Positions 1-8,717 of a DNA stretch of 64,000 nucleotides are shown here, piece after piece; the stretch's first letter is position 1; every line of letters begins with the position of its first letter. Source of the DNA: Raoultibacter phocaeensis (GTDB lineage: Bacteria; Actinomycetota; Coriobacteriia; Coriobacteriales; Eggerthellaceae); NCBI RefSeq assembly GCF_901411515.1, contig NZ_CABDUX010000001.1, positions 1,240,001-1,304,000 of the forward strand, read 5' to 3'. A model generated the notes under the pieces. It worked only from the letters and a program-made list of their open reading frames with translations. It was not told the origin of the DNA and ran no database searches. A program made the position numbers and the translations under genes.

Positions 1-2
1 TG

Positions 3-575
3 GTCGACGGCGACCACGACGCGTTCTGGCAGGCTATTGCCGCAGGGGAGATGGATTTCGCGTTTACGATCAGCCCGCCCGATGACATGGGCCTTCCGAC
101 GATCAAGCTTGCCAACGACACCCTTGCGGTACTGCTCAGCGTGAACGATCCGTTGGCCAAAAAAGCCTGCATCGATTTTAAGGCGGATCTGCGCGGCAAG
201 ACCGTCATCCAGACGAGCCCCTACAAAGGTCGGTTGTACGAGACGGCGTTCAAAAATCACGGTATCGAAACCGAGTTACTTCTGCATGATAGAAACCTCA
301 TGCTCGCGCGGGTGTCTACGAGCGAGGATTGCTTCATCATCCAAACTCAGTACGCGAAAGATCTAGTAACCGACCAGGTGTGCATGCGGCCGCTCGTCAA
401 CGCCCCCATCGAGATGGACTCGACGTTCGTGTTTCGCGCCGATCTGAACGACGCAGCGCGTGCGGTCGCGCTCAAGCTTTTGGAGGCATCGGGCAAGCAG
501 GACGAGCTCGATGCGTATTTCGCCGAGCACAAGCCGATGGGCGGAAAATCGGCAGCAAGGAGCGGCCAGGCATAA
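3..575 (+). CDS. LysR-type transcriptional regulator, C-terminal part (5' end outside window)
   Basis: The reading frame is open from the first bases and ends at the TAA at 573-575, so the start and the DNA-binding domain lie upstream of the window. The visible ~190 residues resemble the effector-binding domain of LysR regulators: alternating short strands and helices, a hinge-like stretch around LANDTLAVLLSVNDPLA, and a final segment ending in a Lys/Ser-rich tail. An in-frame ATG at 51 is internal to this domain and is not a likely start. No helix-turn-helix can be seen, so the family call rests on the C-terminal half only; a periplasmic-binding-like fold in another protein is the alternative. 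The next gene is convergent. Confidence 0.6.
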   Translation, partial: VDGDHDAFWQAIAAGEMDFAFTISPPDDMGLPTIKLANDTLAVLLSVNDPLAKKACIDFKADLRGKTVIQTSPYKGRLYETAFKNHGIETELLLHDRNLMLARVSTSEDCFIIQTQYAKDLVTDQVCMRPLVNAPIEMDSTFVFRADLNDAARAVALKLLEASGKQDELDAYFAEHKPMGGKSAARSGQA

Positions 576-600
576 CGAGCGCGAGATGTGCGTTCGTTGG

Positions 601-757
601 AAACGCACTGCGGGGTGGCTGCGATTAGGTATGCACCGCAGGATGACTATGACCGCTGGTTCAACCCTTGCCGTCGCCCTCATCGGGGGTAGTTCCCGGC
701 AGAATCGGGAAATGCACTGCGGGTTGGCCGCAACCGCCCCAGCAGGTTCAACCTTGG
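601..757. repeat. Imperfect short direct repeat between convergent genes
   Basis: The 26 bases at 601-626 recur with a few changes at 710-735 (shared core GCACTGCGGG). A second shared string, GGTTCAACC, follows each copy at 658 and 745. The pair lies between the LysR-type gene and the convergent LuxR gene. It may be a decayed duplication; no terminator with a T-tract is visible. Confidence 0.35.
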
Positions 758-2235
758 CTATCTTCCTCGTCAGGCGCAGTCTCTTCCAGCAGATCGAGCA
801 GCTCTTGACGCGAGTGTACCTTGAGTTTCTGGTAGATGTGGCTCGTATGGGTGTTTACCGTGTTCATCGAAAGGTGCAGCTCTTCTTGGATGCGCGGCGC
901 GGATCTTCCCTTCGCCATGAGTTTGAGCACATCGGATTCGCGTCCCGATAGCTTGCCGATGCGGATGAGCCGCTTGCATCGATCATCGAGCGATCCGCTG
1001 GTTTCAGCCGGCGCTTCGACTTTGACGAAGATGGGAACGTTGCCGTGTTCGGTGAACACGAACGAATACGTAGCGACGACGAGAACGCCGAGGATGACCG
1101 AGGTAATGCCGAGCAGGTCGGGAAGTATCGCCTCGAAATGGCGGTACGCATGGAACATGCCGAATCCGAGCAGCAGATCGAGCGAGAACGCGATGCGTGT
1201 CAGTGAAAACACGAGTGCGGGCGACGTGCGGTAGCGCTGGCAGAAGTTGAAAGCGATGATCATGATCATGATCTTGAACAGAAACGCGCCGAAGTTGGTG
1301 ATGCCGTACATGAGGTCGAGGTTGTGCTGAGCGTAGGGCATGAACAGCACGGCGATCATGGTGAGCAGAAACGATATGCGGTACACAAGCGACATGCGAT
1401 GGCTGTGATCGGTGATGATGACCACGAGCATGATGGAGCAGGCGACTTTGACGATCAGCAGCACGAGGTTGAGCCCGCCCGAGTAGAACAGTAAATCGGA
1501 GCCTTGCAGGTAATAGTTGCGCATGAATTCGTCGATGAAGCTGATGACGAAGATGCTGCAGCACAGTAAGAAGAGCGCTTTGCGCTGCCCGGTCCGCTTC
1601 GGAGGCAGCTTCGGTTCGCTGATGAACTCTTCGTTGCGCGGTGTTTTTACAAGCAGAACGGCTGATCCTACCGGCATGATCGATGCAATGCCCACGATGA
1701 TCCACGGACTGAGCTCGGGAAGATAGGCTACAGCGGTCAACACATACATGAACAAGCTGTTCACAAGTACACTCAGGACGAACCCGACCAAATCGTTTGC
1801 TTTGCAGAACGCTTGGTACCACGCAACGAAAAACCAGCCTGAAGCAATGCCTGTGAGTATGCCCGCGCAAACCTGCAGCGCAATCGAGAGGAACGAGCCT
1901 CCCGCCGAAAAGGGGATCATGAACGTTCCGATGCCTGCGCACACGGAAAGCGCAACGATGACGGTGCGGTTTTCGAGCAGCTCCTCGAATCGCTTTGCGA
2001 ATGCGAGGGCGGGAAGCAGCGAAGCCGCGCATACGCCGAGCGATATCTCGTACACGCTGACCGACGCGTTGTCGGGAAAGAGCTGCGGTGCGAAAAAGCA
2101 AAGTGTGAGCCAAAGCTGGCAGAGGGCGAATCCTATCGTCATCGGAATATTCGCTTGCCCCAATTCGACGACAAAGCGCGATCCGATGGAGCCTTCGTCG
2201 TTTTTTCTTGCGTCGGTTCTCCGTTTTGTTCCCAT
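748..2235 (-). CDS. Membrane-spanning LuxR-family transcriptional regulator
   Basis: The 495-residue protein has a hydrophobic N-terminal ~400 residues with about a dozen predicted membrane spans in an MFS-like pattern. A cytoplasmic LuxR/FixJ-type helix-turn-helix follows at about residues 430-485 (LSGRESDVLKLMAKGRSAP, then MNTVNTHTSHIYQKL). This architecture is common in Eggerthellaceae, where such regulators often sit beside reductase genes. It is divergent from the cytochrome/flavin-reductase pair starting at 2446, and a perfect dyad lies 17 bp before its start. It is inferred to sense a small molecule or the reductase substrate at the membrane and to control the divergent operon. The start at 2235 follows a GAGGG element. 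Ligand unknown. Confidence 0.85.
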   Translation of the reverse strand: MGTKRRTDARKNDEGSIGSRFVVELGQANIPMTIGFALCQLWLTLCFFAPQLFPDNASVSVYEISLGVCAASLLPALAFAKRFEELLENRTVIVALSVCAGIGTFMIPFSAGGSFLSIALQVCAGILTGIASGWFFVAWYQAFCKANDLVGFVLSVLVNSLFMYVLTAVAYLPELSPWIIVGIASIMPVGSAVLLVKTPRNEEFISEPKLPPKRTGQRKALFLLCCSIFVISFIDEFMRNYYLQGSDLLFYSGGLNLVLLIVKVACSIMLVVIITDHSHRMSLVYRISFLLTMIAVLFMPYAQHNLDLMYGITNFGAFLFKIMIMIIAFNFCQRYRTSPALVFSLTRIAFSLDLLLGFGMFHAYRHFEAILPDLLGITSVILGVLVVATYSFVFTEHGNVPIFVKVEAPAETSGSLDDRCKRLIRIGKLSGRESDVLKLMAKGRSAPRIQEELHLSMNTVNTHTSHIYQKLKVHSRQELLDLLEETAPDEEDSQG

Positions 2236-2251
2236 ACATCCCTCGCAAACC

Positions 2252-2268
2252 TCACTAGAAACTAGTGA
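2252..2268. promoter_or_regulatory. Perfect dyad, operator candidate in divergent gap
   Basis: TCACTAG-AAA-CTAGTGA is a perfect 7-3-7 inverted repeat 17 bp upstream of the LuxR start and 178 bp upstream of the cytochrome start. Position and symmetry suit a LuxR-type dimer site or autoregulatory operator. No footprint or second copy supports it within this gap. Confidence 0.45.
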
Positions 2269-2445
2269 ATTTCTCCCCTAAAGTACGAAACACCACGTCA
2301 AAAGCACCAGATAGCGTTGTCATTGTTCCCCCTAAAAACTATTTCACATCTTTCCTTCGATGGCAAGCTGGCGATTTTTTCCTAGCATGAACGCCGTCGA
2401 ACACCCGTGATCGCGGGTTTTAAGGGGATACGGAAGGGGGGAATC

Positions 2446-3057
2446 ATGGACAAAGCACTACCGATTCGCAAAGCGTTCTGCGTGTTGTCTGCCGTGGCGG
2501 TTGCTGTGGTTTTGGCAAGCTGCTCGTCGCAACAGCCAGCGGCTGACAAGCCTGTTGAAAACGGTGCGAACGCAAGCGAACCCGTACAGGTTGCGTGGTC
2601 GCCCGATATGGATTGCACGACATGCCACACGGCAGAAGGCGCAACGATGGAAGACGGTGCGATGGGCGCCTGCACCCACGTGCAGCAAGCGCAGGCCGTG
2701 TGCGGTACGTGCCATACGGACGAGGCTTCGCTCGCCGGCGTGCACGAGGGCGCGACAGCAACCGATACAATGCCGAAGAAGCTCAAGGCGACCACCGTGG
2801 ATGCGAAGACCTGCCAAGCGGCAGGGTGCCACGATGAAAGCCAGGACGAGATGCTCGCTCTCACGGCAGACGTCGCCGATCTGACCGACTCACAAGGCAC
2901 GCAGGTGAATCCACACGAGGTCATGGGAAAGACCGCGGGGCATGCCGACATCCTGTGCACGGATTGCCACACCATGCACAAGGCCAAGGTGAACGCCGCC
3001 GATACGTGCGTGAGCTGCCACCACGCCGGTGTGTACGAGTGCAACACGTGTCACTAG
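2446..3057 (+). CDS. Multiheme c-type cytochrome lipoprotein (electron donor to flavin reductase)
   Basis: This 203-residue exported protein begins with a lipoprotein signal (lipobox LASC, Cys26). It carries five CXXCH motifs (CTTCH at 57-61, CGTCH, CTDCH, CVSCH, and CNTCH as the last five residues) plus one CX4CH motif (CQAAGCH), so up to six c-type hemes. The ATG at 2446 is chosen because GGAAGGGGGG precedes it and the signal peptide begins there; a GTG at 2407 lacks such a site. It is followed by a Tat-exported flavoprotein, as in the cgr1/cgr2 cardiac glycoside reductase pair of Eggerthella lenta. The inferred role is passing electrons from the menaquinone pool to that flavoprotein outside the membrane. 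The substrate need not be cardiac glycosides. Confidence 0.88.
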   Translation: MDKALPIRKAFCVLSAVAVAVVLASCSSQQPAADKPVENGANASEPVQVAWSPDMDCTTCHTAEGATMEDGAMGACTHVQQAQAVCGTCHTDEASLAGVHEGATATDTMPKKLKATTVDAKTCQAAGCHDESQDEMLALTADVADLTDSQGTQVNPHEVMGKTAGHADILCTDCHTMHKAKVNAADTCVSCHHAGVYECNTCH

Positions 3058-3244
3058 CGGTGAAGCTCCTTGTCGGGTGGTTTCGTTCGCATTCGAAACA
3101 CCCTGTGGGTCGCGTTCGGGCATGGTGAGGAAACGTGCACGATTGCTGTACTCAGAGCGCTGGTGCGCGGAATCGCGCGGCGGCAAAACAAAAAGGATTG
3201 AACCCGTTTGGCAAACTAAGCGGGAATCACGGAGGGAGAATATC

Positions 3245-4849
3245 ATGGAGCAGACACGAAGGGATTTCTTCAAGGGAGCCGGACTCGCAGTGGCGGGGGC
3301 GGCGGCGTTTACGAGCATGGGTGCGCTTGCGGGGTGCAGCTCGCAGCCCGATGCGAAATCTGCGGGGGCGTTCGAGACCAAGCACGAATGCGATGTCGTG
3401 ATTGCCGGTGCTGGCATCGGCGGATTGGCTGCAGCGGTGAGCGCTGCCGAGCAGGGCGCAAACGTCATTCTCGTTGAAGCGTCGAAGCGCGTCGGCGGCA
3501 CGAGCCGCTTTGCGGCGGGCGCGTTCGGACCGCGGTTTGGGGCGGATTGGGAGGCGGCGTACGCGAAGGCACCTCTGTCCGATCCGGAACTCGGCAAGCT
3601 TGTGTGCGATCTGTGGGCCCCGTATCTCGAATGGATCGATGGGCTCGGCCTTGCGACCGAAGAGCTCGCACCGGGCAGTCCGTACGTGTGGATGGGTGGT
3701 AAACGTCCCGCTGAAGAGGGATCGAAAAGCTATACCGACGAGTACCTCCAGCAATTCGGCCAGGTGTTCGCCGACAAGGGCGGCACGACGCTGCTTGGCA
3801 CGCGAGCGGTCAAGCTTACCACCGACGATACGGGGGCGGTCACCGGGCTTATCGCCGAAGACGCCGACGGCCCCTTCGCCATCGCGGCGAAGGCCGTCAT
3901 CCTTGCAACGGGCGGGTGGCAGTGCGATAAGGAGATGTGCACGAAGTACATCGGCCGCCACGCTGATCTGGGTCAGGCGCAGTGCGTTCCATACCTCGAC
4001 GGATCGGGCATCAAGATGGGCGTCGAAGTGGGCGCGCAGCTTTCCCGCAGTTTCGGATCGTTCTACGGTCATCCGCAACCGTGGCCGATGAACTACCTGA
4101 ACGGCGTCGATACGCCCGAAGGCTACGAAGCGGTTGAAAACGTCGATGACGTGCATGTTCTATATTACGGCACCACCGAGCACTCGATCCAGGGCATGGG
4201 CATCTACGTGAACACCGATGGCAAGCGCTTCGTCAACGAAGGCCTCGGCTCGTCGCTTGTGAACCAGGAGGTCATGCAGCAGCACATGGCGCGCGCTTAT
4301 CTTATCCTCGACGAGGGCGTACGCGAGATTATTCGCCAGACGCCGTTCTGCAACGCCGCGGTTATCGGCGGTGACCGCATCGACCACATGATCGAGAAAG
4401 GCATGACGGTCGTGCAAGCCGATACGCTCGAAGATCTCGGGGCCAAGATCGTTGCCGAAACGGCCGACGGGGTGAGCTTCAACGCGGCCAACTTGCTTTC
4501 GACAGTTGCGGAGTACAACGATGCGGCTAATGCGGGAACTGCGGGTGCTCTCGAAGTGCCGCACCTCGGCGTAACGCCAGCCACCGCGCTTGCCACGCCG
4601 CCGTTCTACGCGATCCCGGTCGTGGGAGGCATCATGGCTACGTTCGGCGGTCTTAAGATCGATACCGAAACACACGTTCTTGGCACCGATGCGCAGCCGA
4701 TCGCGGGCCTCTATGCGATTCCCGGCGCCGCAGGCGGCATCATGAACGGCGACTACTGGTGCGTCATGAGCGGCTATTCGGTGCTCGGGAAGCTCTCGGG
4801 CGAGGTTTCGGTTGCGTATGCCCAGAGCGCAGCGGGCGCCGAGAAGTAA
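3245..4849 (+). CDS. Tat-exported FAD-dependent reductase (fumarate-reductase-like flavoprotein family)
   Basis: The 534-residue protein has a twin-arginine signal (TRRDFFKG) and a following lipobox-like LAGC. A Rossmann FAD motif (VVIAGAGIGGLAAAVSAAEQ) lies near residues 48-70, and an FAD_binding_2 body with GIYVNTDGKRFVNEG and GGLKID follows. The ATG at 3245 follows GGAGGGAG; the frame is open further upstream but lacks the signal peptide. It lies 187 bp after the cytochrome gene, presumably cotranscribed. The C-terminal HGxNRLGG-like segment that supplies the catalytic Arg in fumarate reductase is replaced by GGIMNGDYWCVMSGYS, so fumarate is an unlikely substrate. An enoate or other organic acceptor is inferred. 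Family call firm, substrate unknown. Confidence 0.87.
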   Translation: MEQTRRDFFKGAGLAVAGAAAFTSMGALAGCSSQPDAKSAGAFETKHECDVVIAGAGIGGLAAAVSAAEQGANVILVEASKRVGGTSRFAAGAFGPRFGADWEAAYAKAPLSDPELGKLVCDLWAPYLEWIDGLGLATEELAPGSPYVWMGGKRPAEEGSKSYTDEYLQQFGQVFADKGGTTLLGTRAVKLTTDDTGAVTGLIAEDADGPFAIAAKAVILATGGWQCDKEMCTKYIGRHADLGQAQCVPYLDGSGIKMGVEVGAQLSRSFGSFYGHPQPWPMNYLNGVDTPEGYEAVENVDDVHVLYYGTTEHSIQGMGIYVNTDGKRFVNEGLGSSLVNQEVMQQHMARAYLILDEGVREIIRQTPFCNAAVIGGDRIDHMIEKGMTVVQADTLEDLGAKIVAETADGVSFNAANLLSTVAEYNDAANAGTAGALEVPHLGVTPATALATPPFYAIPVVGGIMATFGGLKIDTETHVLGTDAQPIAGLYAIPGAAGGIMNGDYWCVMSGYSVLGKLSGEVSVAYAQSAAGAEK

Positions 4850-4861
4850 CCTGCGCTCACG

Positions 4862-4921
4862 CCAACTGCGCCTGCGCCAGCTACGCTCTCGTCAACTGCG
4901 TCTGCGTCAACTGCGTCTGCG
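4862..4921. repeat. Four 15-bp tandem units
   Basis: Four consecutive 15-mers begin 12 bp after the flavoprotein stop. The last two are identical (TCAACTGCGTCTGCG) and the first two are diverged versions. It may be slippage-derived; no function is evident. Confidence 0.7.
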
Positions 4922-4941
4922 CCAGAACAGCGGTCTTTTCT

Positions 4942-4973
4942 ACGGATGCCACATCGCATGATGTGGCATCCGT
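4942..4973. terminator. Strong hairpin after flavoprotein gene
   Basis: A perfect 14-bp stem (ACGGATGCCACATC / GATGTGGCATCCGT) with a 4-nt loop GCAT lies 93 bp after the flavoprotein stop. There is no T-tract on the + strand, so it may act as an mRNA 3'-end stabiliser or a weak terminator rather than a classical intrinsic terminator. Confidence 0.55.
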
Positions 4974-5320
4974 ATTGCGGGATTGGCCTTGCCTGATCGG
5001 TAGAGATGTTGGTTGGTCGCGGTACAGGCGTCTGTGGTGCAGTGGTAGCGCGCCGTGTTCCCGAAATTCAAGTCCGCCGTTAAATCAGGATCGACACAGC
5101 GCCCTTCCAGGACGCGGGAAGCAGGCTCCGCCCTACGGCGCGGCTGCCGGAAGGGCATCGGGTGAAGGGGCCCGCGAGGGCCACGGGCCGGGGGGGCCTG
5201 TCGGGGGCATCCCGCTGGAAGCGCGACCCGTGAACCGGCGAGTCGGGGGCCGCATCGGCGGGCGGACGCGAGGGGCGCGGGCATGCGCCGACGACTGACT
5301 TGCGGGGGAAAGCCGCTCCG

Positions 5321-5506
5321 AAGCCCAATAATCGCCGTCGCGAAGCGTTCGGCGAGCTTTTAGGGTGCCGACGGGACTAGCAAGCGATAGGATGTCGCAT
5401 GCACCGAGAGACCGACGAGCCGATGAGCAGGGGTTATCGCTATCGAGGAGTTTGCTAACATCGGTAATGCGTTACGAAGCCCTTCACGACGGCGGTTTTT
5501 GGGCTT
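5321..5506. repeat. MITE-like inverted-end repeat, copy A
   Basis: The element is 186 bp. Its 25-bp ends (5321-5345 and 5482-5506) are imperfect inverted copies of each other, with core AAGCCCAATAATCGCCGTCG against its reverse complement. A second copy of nearly the same length lies at 29552-29736. The central part (around GCATGCACCGAGA and GAGCAGGGGTTATCG) is also shared, about three-quarters identical overall by eye. It has no coding capacity. The layout fits a non-autonomous miniature element; a conserved structured RNA is the alternative. Confidence 0.7.
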
Positions 5507-5668
5507 CGGGGCTCCGCCGCATCGAGGGACTCCGCCTCTGCGAGGGATTCCACCGCTTCTGAACCGATATAGGCACGGCCCGACACAGCGCCCGGTGGCC
5601 ATCTGGCGCATAAGTGCTCCGAGCGGGCATATGTCAATGGCGGTCTAACAGCGGAAATTCGACCTTGC

Positions 5669-5816
5669 GGCACAAATTGCGAGGTTTGACAATTGTGAAA
5701 CTACATACATTTAATTATCAGATCACCAGCCTCCATAATGCCTGTTCAGATTTTAATAGCATTTGATGAGATGTACATAAGATAGTACTGTTTTGTCAAA
5801 CCTCCAATTTTGTGCC
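5669..5816. repeat. Long inverted-arm element E5
   Basis: The arms 5669-5692 and 5793-5816 match as inverted repeats at 21 of 24 positions and enclose 100 bp of AT-rich DNA. Each arm carries TTGACA pointing inward. From the left arm TTGACA (5686-5691) is followed after 18 bp by TTTAAT (5710-5715), a plausible sigma-70 promoter. It lies 258 bp upstream of the CNNM/CBS gene. It shares geometry, not arm sequence, with four other segments of this window. Confidence 0.65.
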
Positions 5817-6073
5817 TGAATCGAGGAATTCGAGAACATAGAGAGGTTCGAGAGATCAAAAAAGATGTGACCAAATGTGGCTCGCTGCGATACGCTCTGC
5901 CCGACTGCAGCGAATCGCTGTAACTCTTCTGGATATTGCGCGATATGGCTGCAAAGAGGCCGACAACCTGATAGAAAGGATAAGGACAATCAAAAACGCT
6001 GCTATTGCATAGGGACGGTGTTGAGGAACCGCCCACGGCAGTCTTGACAACCGACGTAAGGAGACCCGCTTTA

Positions 6074-7402
6074 ATGCCCGTTGCGCTAAGCCTTTTTCTT
6101 GTCCTGTTCTTTCTTTTGATGAATGCATTCTTCGTTGTCTCGGAATTCGCGCTTGTACGCGTGAGGAAATCCCAGGTCGACATTGCCATCGAGGAGGGAA
6201 AGCGCGGCGCGAAGTACACGAAGCTCGTTGCCGATAACGTCAACGCCTATCTTTCCGCCTGCCAGCTCGGCATTACGCTCGCATCGCTTGCCCTCGGCTG
6301 GTTGGGTGAGCCAGCCGTTTCTGAACTCATCCATCCGCTGCTTGCAGCAATCGGCTTGCCCGATGCCGCCATTTCGGCTATCGCGGTTGCAATCGGCTTC
6401 ATCATCATTACAGCACTCCACATCGTAGTGGGCGAGCTCATCCCCAAATCGCTCGCTATCTTCAGCACCATGAAATACGCGCTCTTAACCGCGGCGCCCC
6501 TCGTGTGGTTCTATCGCATCACGTACCCGATTATGTGGCTGTTCAACTCGATCACGAACGGCGTCATGAAGCTTGCCGGGCACGATATCGCTAATGAACA
6601 TGAAGTGTATACCGGCGAGGAGATCAAGCTGCTCATCGACGAGAGCACGGAAAGCGGCCTCATCGATGCCGATCAGAACACCTATGTCGACAACATTTTC
6701 GATATAGGCGACAAGGATGCCGAAGCCATCATGACTCCGCGCACAGAGCTCGTCTGCATCGATCTCGAAGACACTTTCGAAGAGAACATTCGCACGATGC
6801 AGCAGTACAAGTACACGCGCTATCCGGTCATCCGCGGCAACAAAGACGACATTGTCGGGTTCGTGCACATCAAAGACCTGTACAGCCTGCCCGCGGGTTC
6901 TACGATGGACGATCTCAAGATACGTACGATCCACGCGGTACCCGAAAGCATTCCGATTGCGAAGCTTTTGCAAACGTTGCAGGAAAAGCGCACGAAGATC
7001 GCCGTGGTGGTTGACGAGCACGGCGGTACGTCGGGCATCGTGACCATGAGCGACATCATGGGCCAAATCGTCGGCAAGATCGATGACGAGTACCTGCATG
7101 ACGACACCGACGAAGTGAAGAAAATCTCCGAGGGCCACTATCTCGTCGATGGATCGCTGCCGATCGACGAGTTGTCGGGGCTCATGGGCTTCGAGCCAGA
7201 AGAGGCCACCGATTGCGAAACGGCTGGCGGCCTTCTGTTCGATCTGTTCGGTCAGATTCCCGAGGTGGGGGATAAGGTGTCAACCGTTGACGGCACAACG
7301 AAGGTCGAGTTCACTGTGAAGAAGATGGACGTGCGCCGTATCGACAAGATCGACATGGTGGTCGAGCAGGTGCCTGAAGAAGACGGCACGGTCTCGGAAT
7401 AG
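6074..7402 (+). CDS. CNNM/CorC-HlyC family membrane protein with CBS pair
   Basis: The 442-residue protein has an N-terminal CNNM (DUF21) transmembrane domain (about 1-195, four hydrophobic spans), a CBS pair (about 210-335, with IMTPRTELVCID and HGGTSGIVTMSDIMGQIVG) and a C-terminal CorC_HlyC domain (about 345-430, HYLVDGSLPIDEL). Length and order are typical of the family annotated as hemolysin-related or Mg2+/Co2+ efflux proteins (CorB/CorC, YrkA). The ATG at 6074 is chosen because AAGGAG lies about ten bases upstream and the first membrane span follows at once. Cation efflux gated by nucleotide binding to the CBS pair is inferred from relatives. It stands alone. Confidence 0.9.
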   Translation: MPVALSLFLVLFFLLMNAFFVVSEFALVRVRKSQVDIAIEEGKRGAKYTKLVADNVNAYLSACQLGITLASLALGWLGEPAVSELIHPLLAAIGLPDAAISAIAVAIGFIIITALHIVVGELIPKSLAIFSTMKYALLTAAPLVWFYRITYPIMWLFNSITNGVMKLAGHDIANEHEVYTGEEIKLLIDESTESGLIDADQNTYVDNIFDIGDKDAEAIMTPRTELVCIDLEDTFEENIRTMQQYKYTRYPVIRGNKDDIVGFVHIKDLYSLPAGSTMDDLKIRTIHAVPESIPIAKLLQTLQEKRTKIAVVVDEHGGTSGIVTMSDIMGQIVGKIDDEYLHDDTDEVKKISEGHYLVDGSLPIDELSGLMGFEPEEATDCETAGGLLFDLFGQIPEVGDKVSTVDGTTKVEFTVKKMDVRRIDKIDMVVEQVPEEDGTVSE

Positions 7403-7415
7403 CCCACCGCCGAAT

Positions 7416-8210
7416 CTAGCACCCGATCTTTTCGCCCAAGAATCGCTCGGCGTTGTGCCAGAGCATGTTTTCGAGTTCGTCATCAGAGAAGTCTATGCTT
7501 GCGAATGTGTTGTATTCCAAAACGGGATCCCACATGGGAAAGTCCGATCCGAACAGCACGCGATCGGTGCCATACAGGCGGCACAGCTCTTTCGTGCGGC
7601 GCGCGCCGAGCCAGAACATCGAACTCGACATATCGATGAAGCAGCGCTCCTCGCCGAGGAGGTCAAAGGCCACTTCGGGCATCGACCAGCCGCCGAAGTG
7701 AGCACCGTTGACAACGAGGTCGGGAAACGTGCGCAGAACGTTTTTGAGTCGTCTCGGATGAGAGAAATCGTGACGGTAATCGCCCATGTGGATGATGATG
7801 GGCAGGCGTCCCTCGATGATTTCGTACACGTTCATGAGCCGCGGGTCGTCGAGGTTTATTTCCTGCGTATCGGGGTGGATTTTCATGCCTTTGAGACCGA
7901 GGGCAATGGCTCGCTCGACCTCTTTCTCGGGGTCGGCATAGTCTTGGTGCATGGCCATAAAGCCTATGAATTCAGAATGGGCTTCGCATTCGCGCGCGAT
8001 GAAATCATTGATGCTCTCGACTGAGCGTGCGTTGGTGGCGACCGAATGGACGACGAAGTTCGTGATGGGGGAGTGCTCCATCACGGAAAGCAGATGATCG
8101 GCCGTGCCCTGTCCGTACATGGTTGTATCGTAGAAGGCCCCGATCGCATCGACTGCCTTTGCAGCGATCTTTTCGGGGTAGATGTGCGCATGGATGTCGA
8201 TGACGGTCAT
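7416..8210 (-). CDS. Amidohydrolase-family metal-dependent hydrolase (COG2159 type)
   Basis: The 264-residue TIM-barrel protein starts TVIDIHAHIYPEK, giving the HxH metal-binding pair on strand 1. Later metal/catalytic candidates are HPD (MKIHPDTQEI), HMGDYRHD, GAHFGG and the terminal-strand Asp in VLFGSDFPMWDP. These match amidohydrolase_2 enzymes such as ACMSD-like decarboxylases and related hydrolases. A GAGG element precedes the ATG. It is convergent with the CNNM gene, only 13 bp apart, and lies downstream of the initiator tRNA. A decarboxylase or hydrolase acting on a small carboxylate is inferred; the substrate is not readable. Confidence 0.85.
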   Translation of the reverse strand: MTVIDIHAHIYPEKIAAKAVDAIGAFYDTTMYGQGTADHLLSVMEHSPITNFVVHSVATNARSVESINDFIARECEAHSEFIGFMAMHQDYADPEKEVERAIALGLKGMKIHPDTQEINLDDPRLMNVYEIIEGRLPIIIHMGDYRHDFSHPRRLKNVLRTFPDLVVNGAHFGGWSMPEVAFDLLGEERCFIDMSSSMFWLGARRTKELCRLYGTDRVLFGSDFPMWDPVLEYNTFASIDFSDDELENMLWHNAERFLGEKIGC

Positions 8211-8254
8211 TGGTACCTCTGATTCGGTTGTACGTACCTATACTTACAACGCAC

Positions 8255-8296
8255 CACGACAAACAAGAAGTCGGAAGCCGCTTCGGCCTCCGACTT
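8255..8296 (-). terminator. Terminator of initiator tRNA gene
   Basis: On the minus strand a 13-bp stem with one mismatch (arms 8284-8296 and 8268-8280) is followed by CTTGTTTGTC, eight bases past the tRNA CCA end. It separates the tRNA from the amidohydrolase gene. Confidence 0.7.
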
Positions 8297-8303
8297 GGAG
8301 TTT

Positions 8304-8380
8304 TGGTCGCGGGGACCGGATTTGAACCGATGACCTCCGGGTTATGAGCCCGGCGAGCTACCAGACTGCTCCACCCCGCA
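8304..8380 (-). tRNA. Initiator tRNA-Met (CAT)
   Basis: The 77-nt cloverleaf has anticodon loop CTCATAA. The anticodon stem has the three consecutive G-C pairs (GGG/CCC) typical of initiators. The 1-72 position is not a Watson-Crick pair (T1/G72), and CCA is encoded at 8304-8306. The T arm reads GGTTCAAATCC. These features favour the initiator over the elongator. Confidence 0.93.
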
Positions 8381-8717
8381 CTATGGTGCCAACTTGCATC
8401 CATTCGATATATCAAGAACAGGAAAAGCGGCAAGAAGATATATTACTCCGCGAACCCCCTCTTGGCAACAACTGTTTTCTTCTCCATAAAATACACGAAA
8501 TGATACGGCGCTGCGCACGCCATATCCGCAGTATGAACGCAGCAAAGCACCTCGCGGTCTCCCAGGCGGAGCCACGTCTTCGCGAGTTGTCTTTGCGACA
8601 AGCTGCCATGTGGGAGGTGCAAAACCGTTTTCGGATGCGTTCTTGCCGAGGGCATTTTCGTTGCAAGGAAGTACGGCGGGGCTGTTCTATCTTCAACTTC
8701 TATTTAAATATTACTTC
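8381..8717. other. Non-coding stretch upstream of tRNA and envelope genes
   Basis: No credible reading frame with a ribosome-binding site is visible. The stretch should carry the tRNA promoter on the minus strand and upstream DNA for the envelope gene at 8801. Confidence 0.4.

Larger units (their letters stand above)
4974..6073. other. Gene-free tract with mobile-like debris
   Basis: No convincing coding region lies in these 1.1 kb. From about 5085 to 5310 the DNA is extremely GC-rich. A 13-bp direct repeat CGACACAGCGCCC (5092-5104 and 5581-5593) flanks a segment containing the 186-bp inverted-end repeat. From about 5670 the sequence turns AT-rich and holds a long inverted repeat. The mosaic composition suggests accumulated small insertions. 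Confidence 0.6.

Noticed and set aside
3245-4849. Assignment as cgr2 or as fumarate reductase
   Set aside because: The layout is cgr-like but the residues deciding substrate cannot be matched from sequence alone, and the fumarate HGxNR motif is absent.
4862-4921. CRISPR-like repeats
   Set aside because: The units are 15 bp and directly abutting with no spacers. No other regularly spaced repeats or cas genes were found in the window.
5028-5054. tRNA-like string GCGTCTGTGGTGCAGTGGTAG before a GC-rich tract
   Set aside because: A D-arm can be drawn, but no anticodon stem, T arm or matching acceptor 3' strand follows. At most it is a tRNA fragment.
5080-5328. Possible coding frames in the GC-rich tract
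   Set aside because: They are Arg/Pro/Gly-rich in all frames, lack ribosome-binding sites and overlap the repeat; they reflect base composition.
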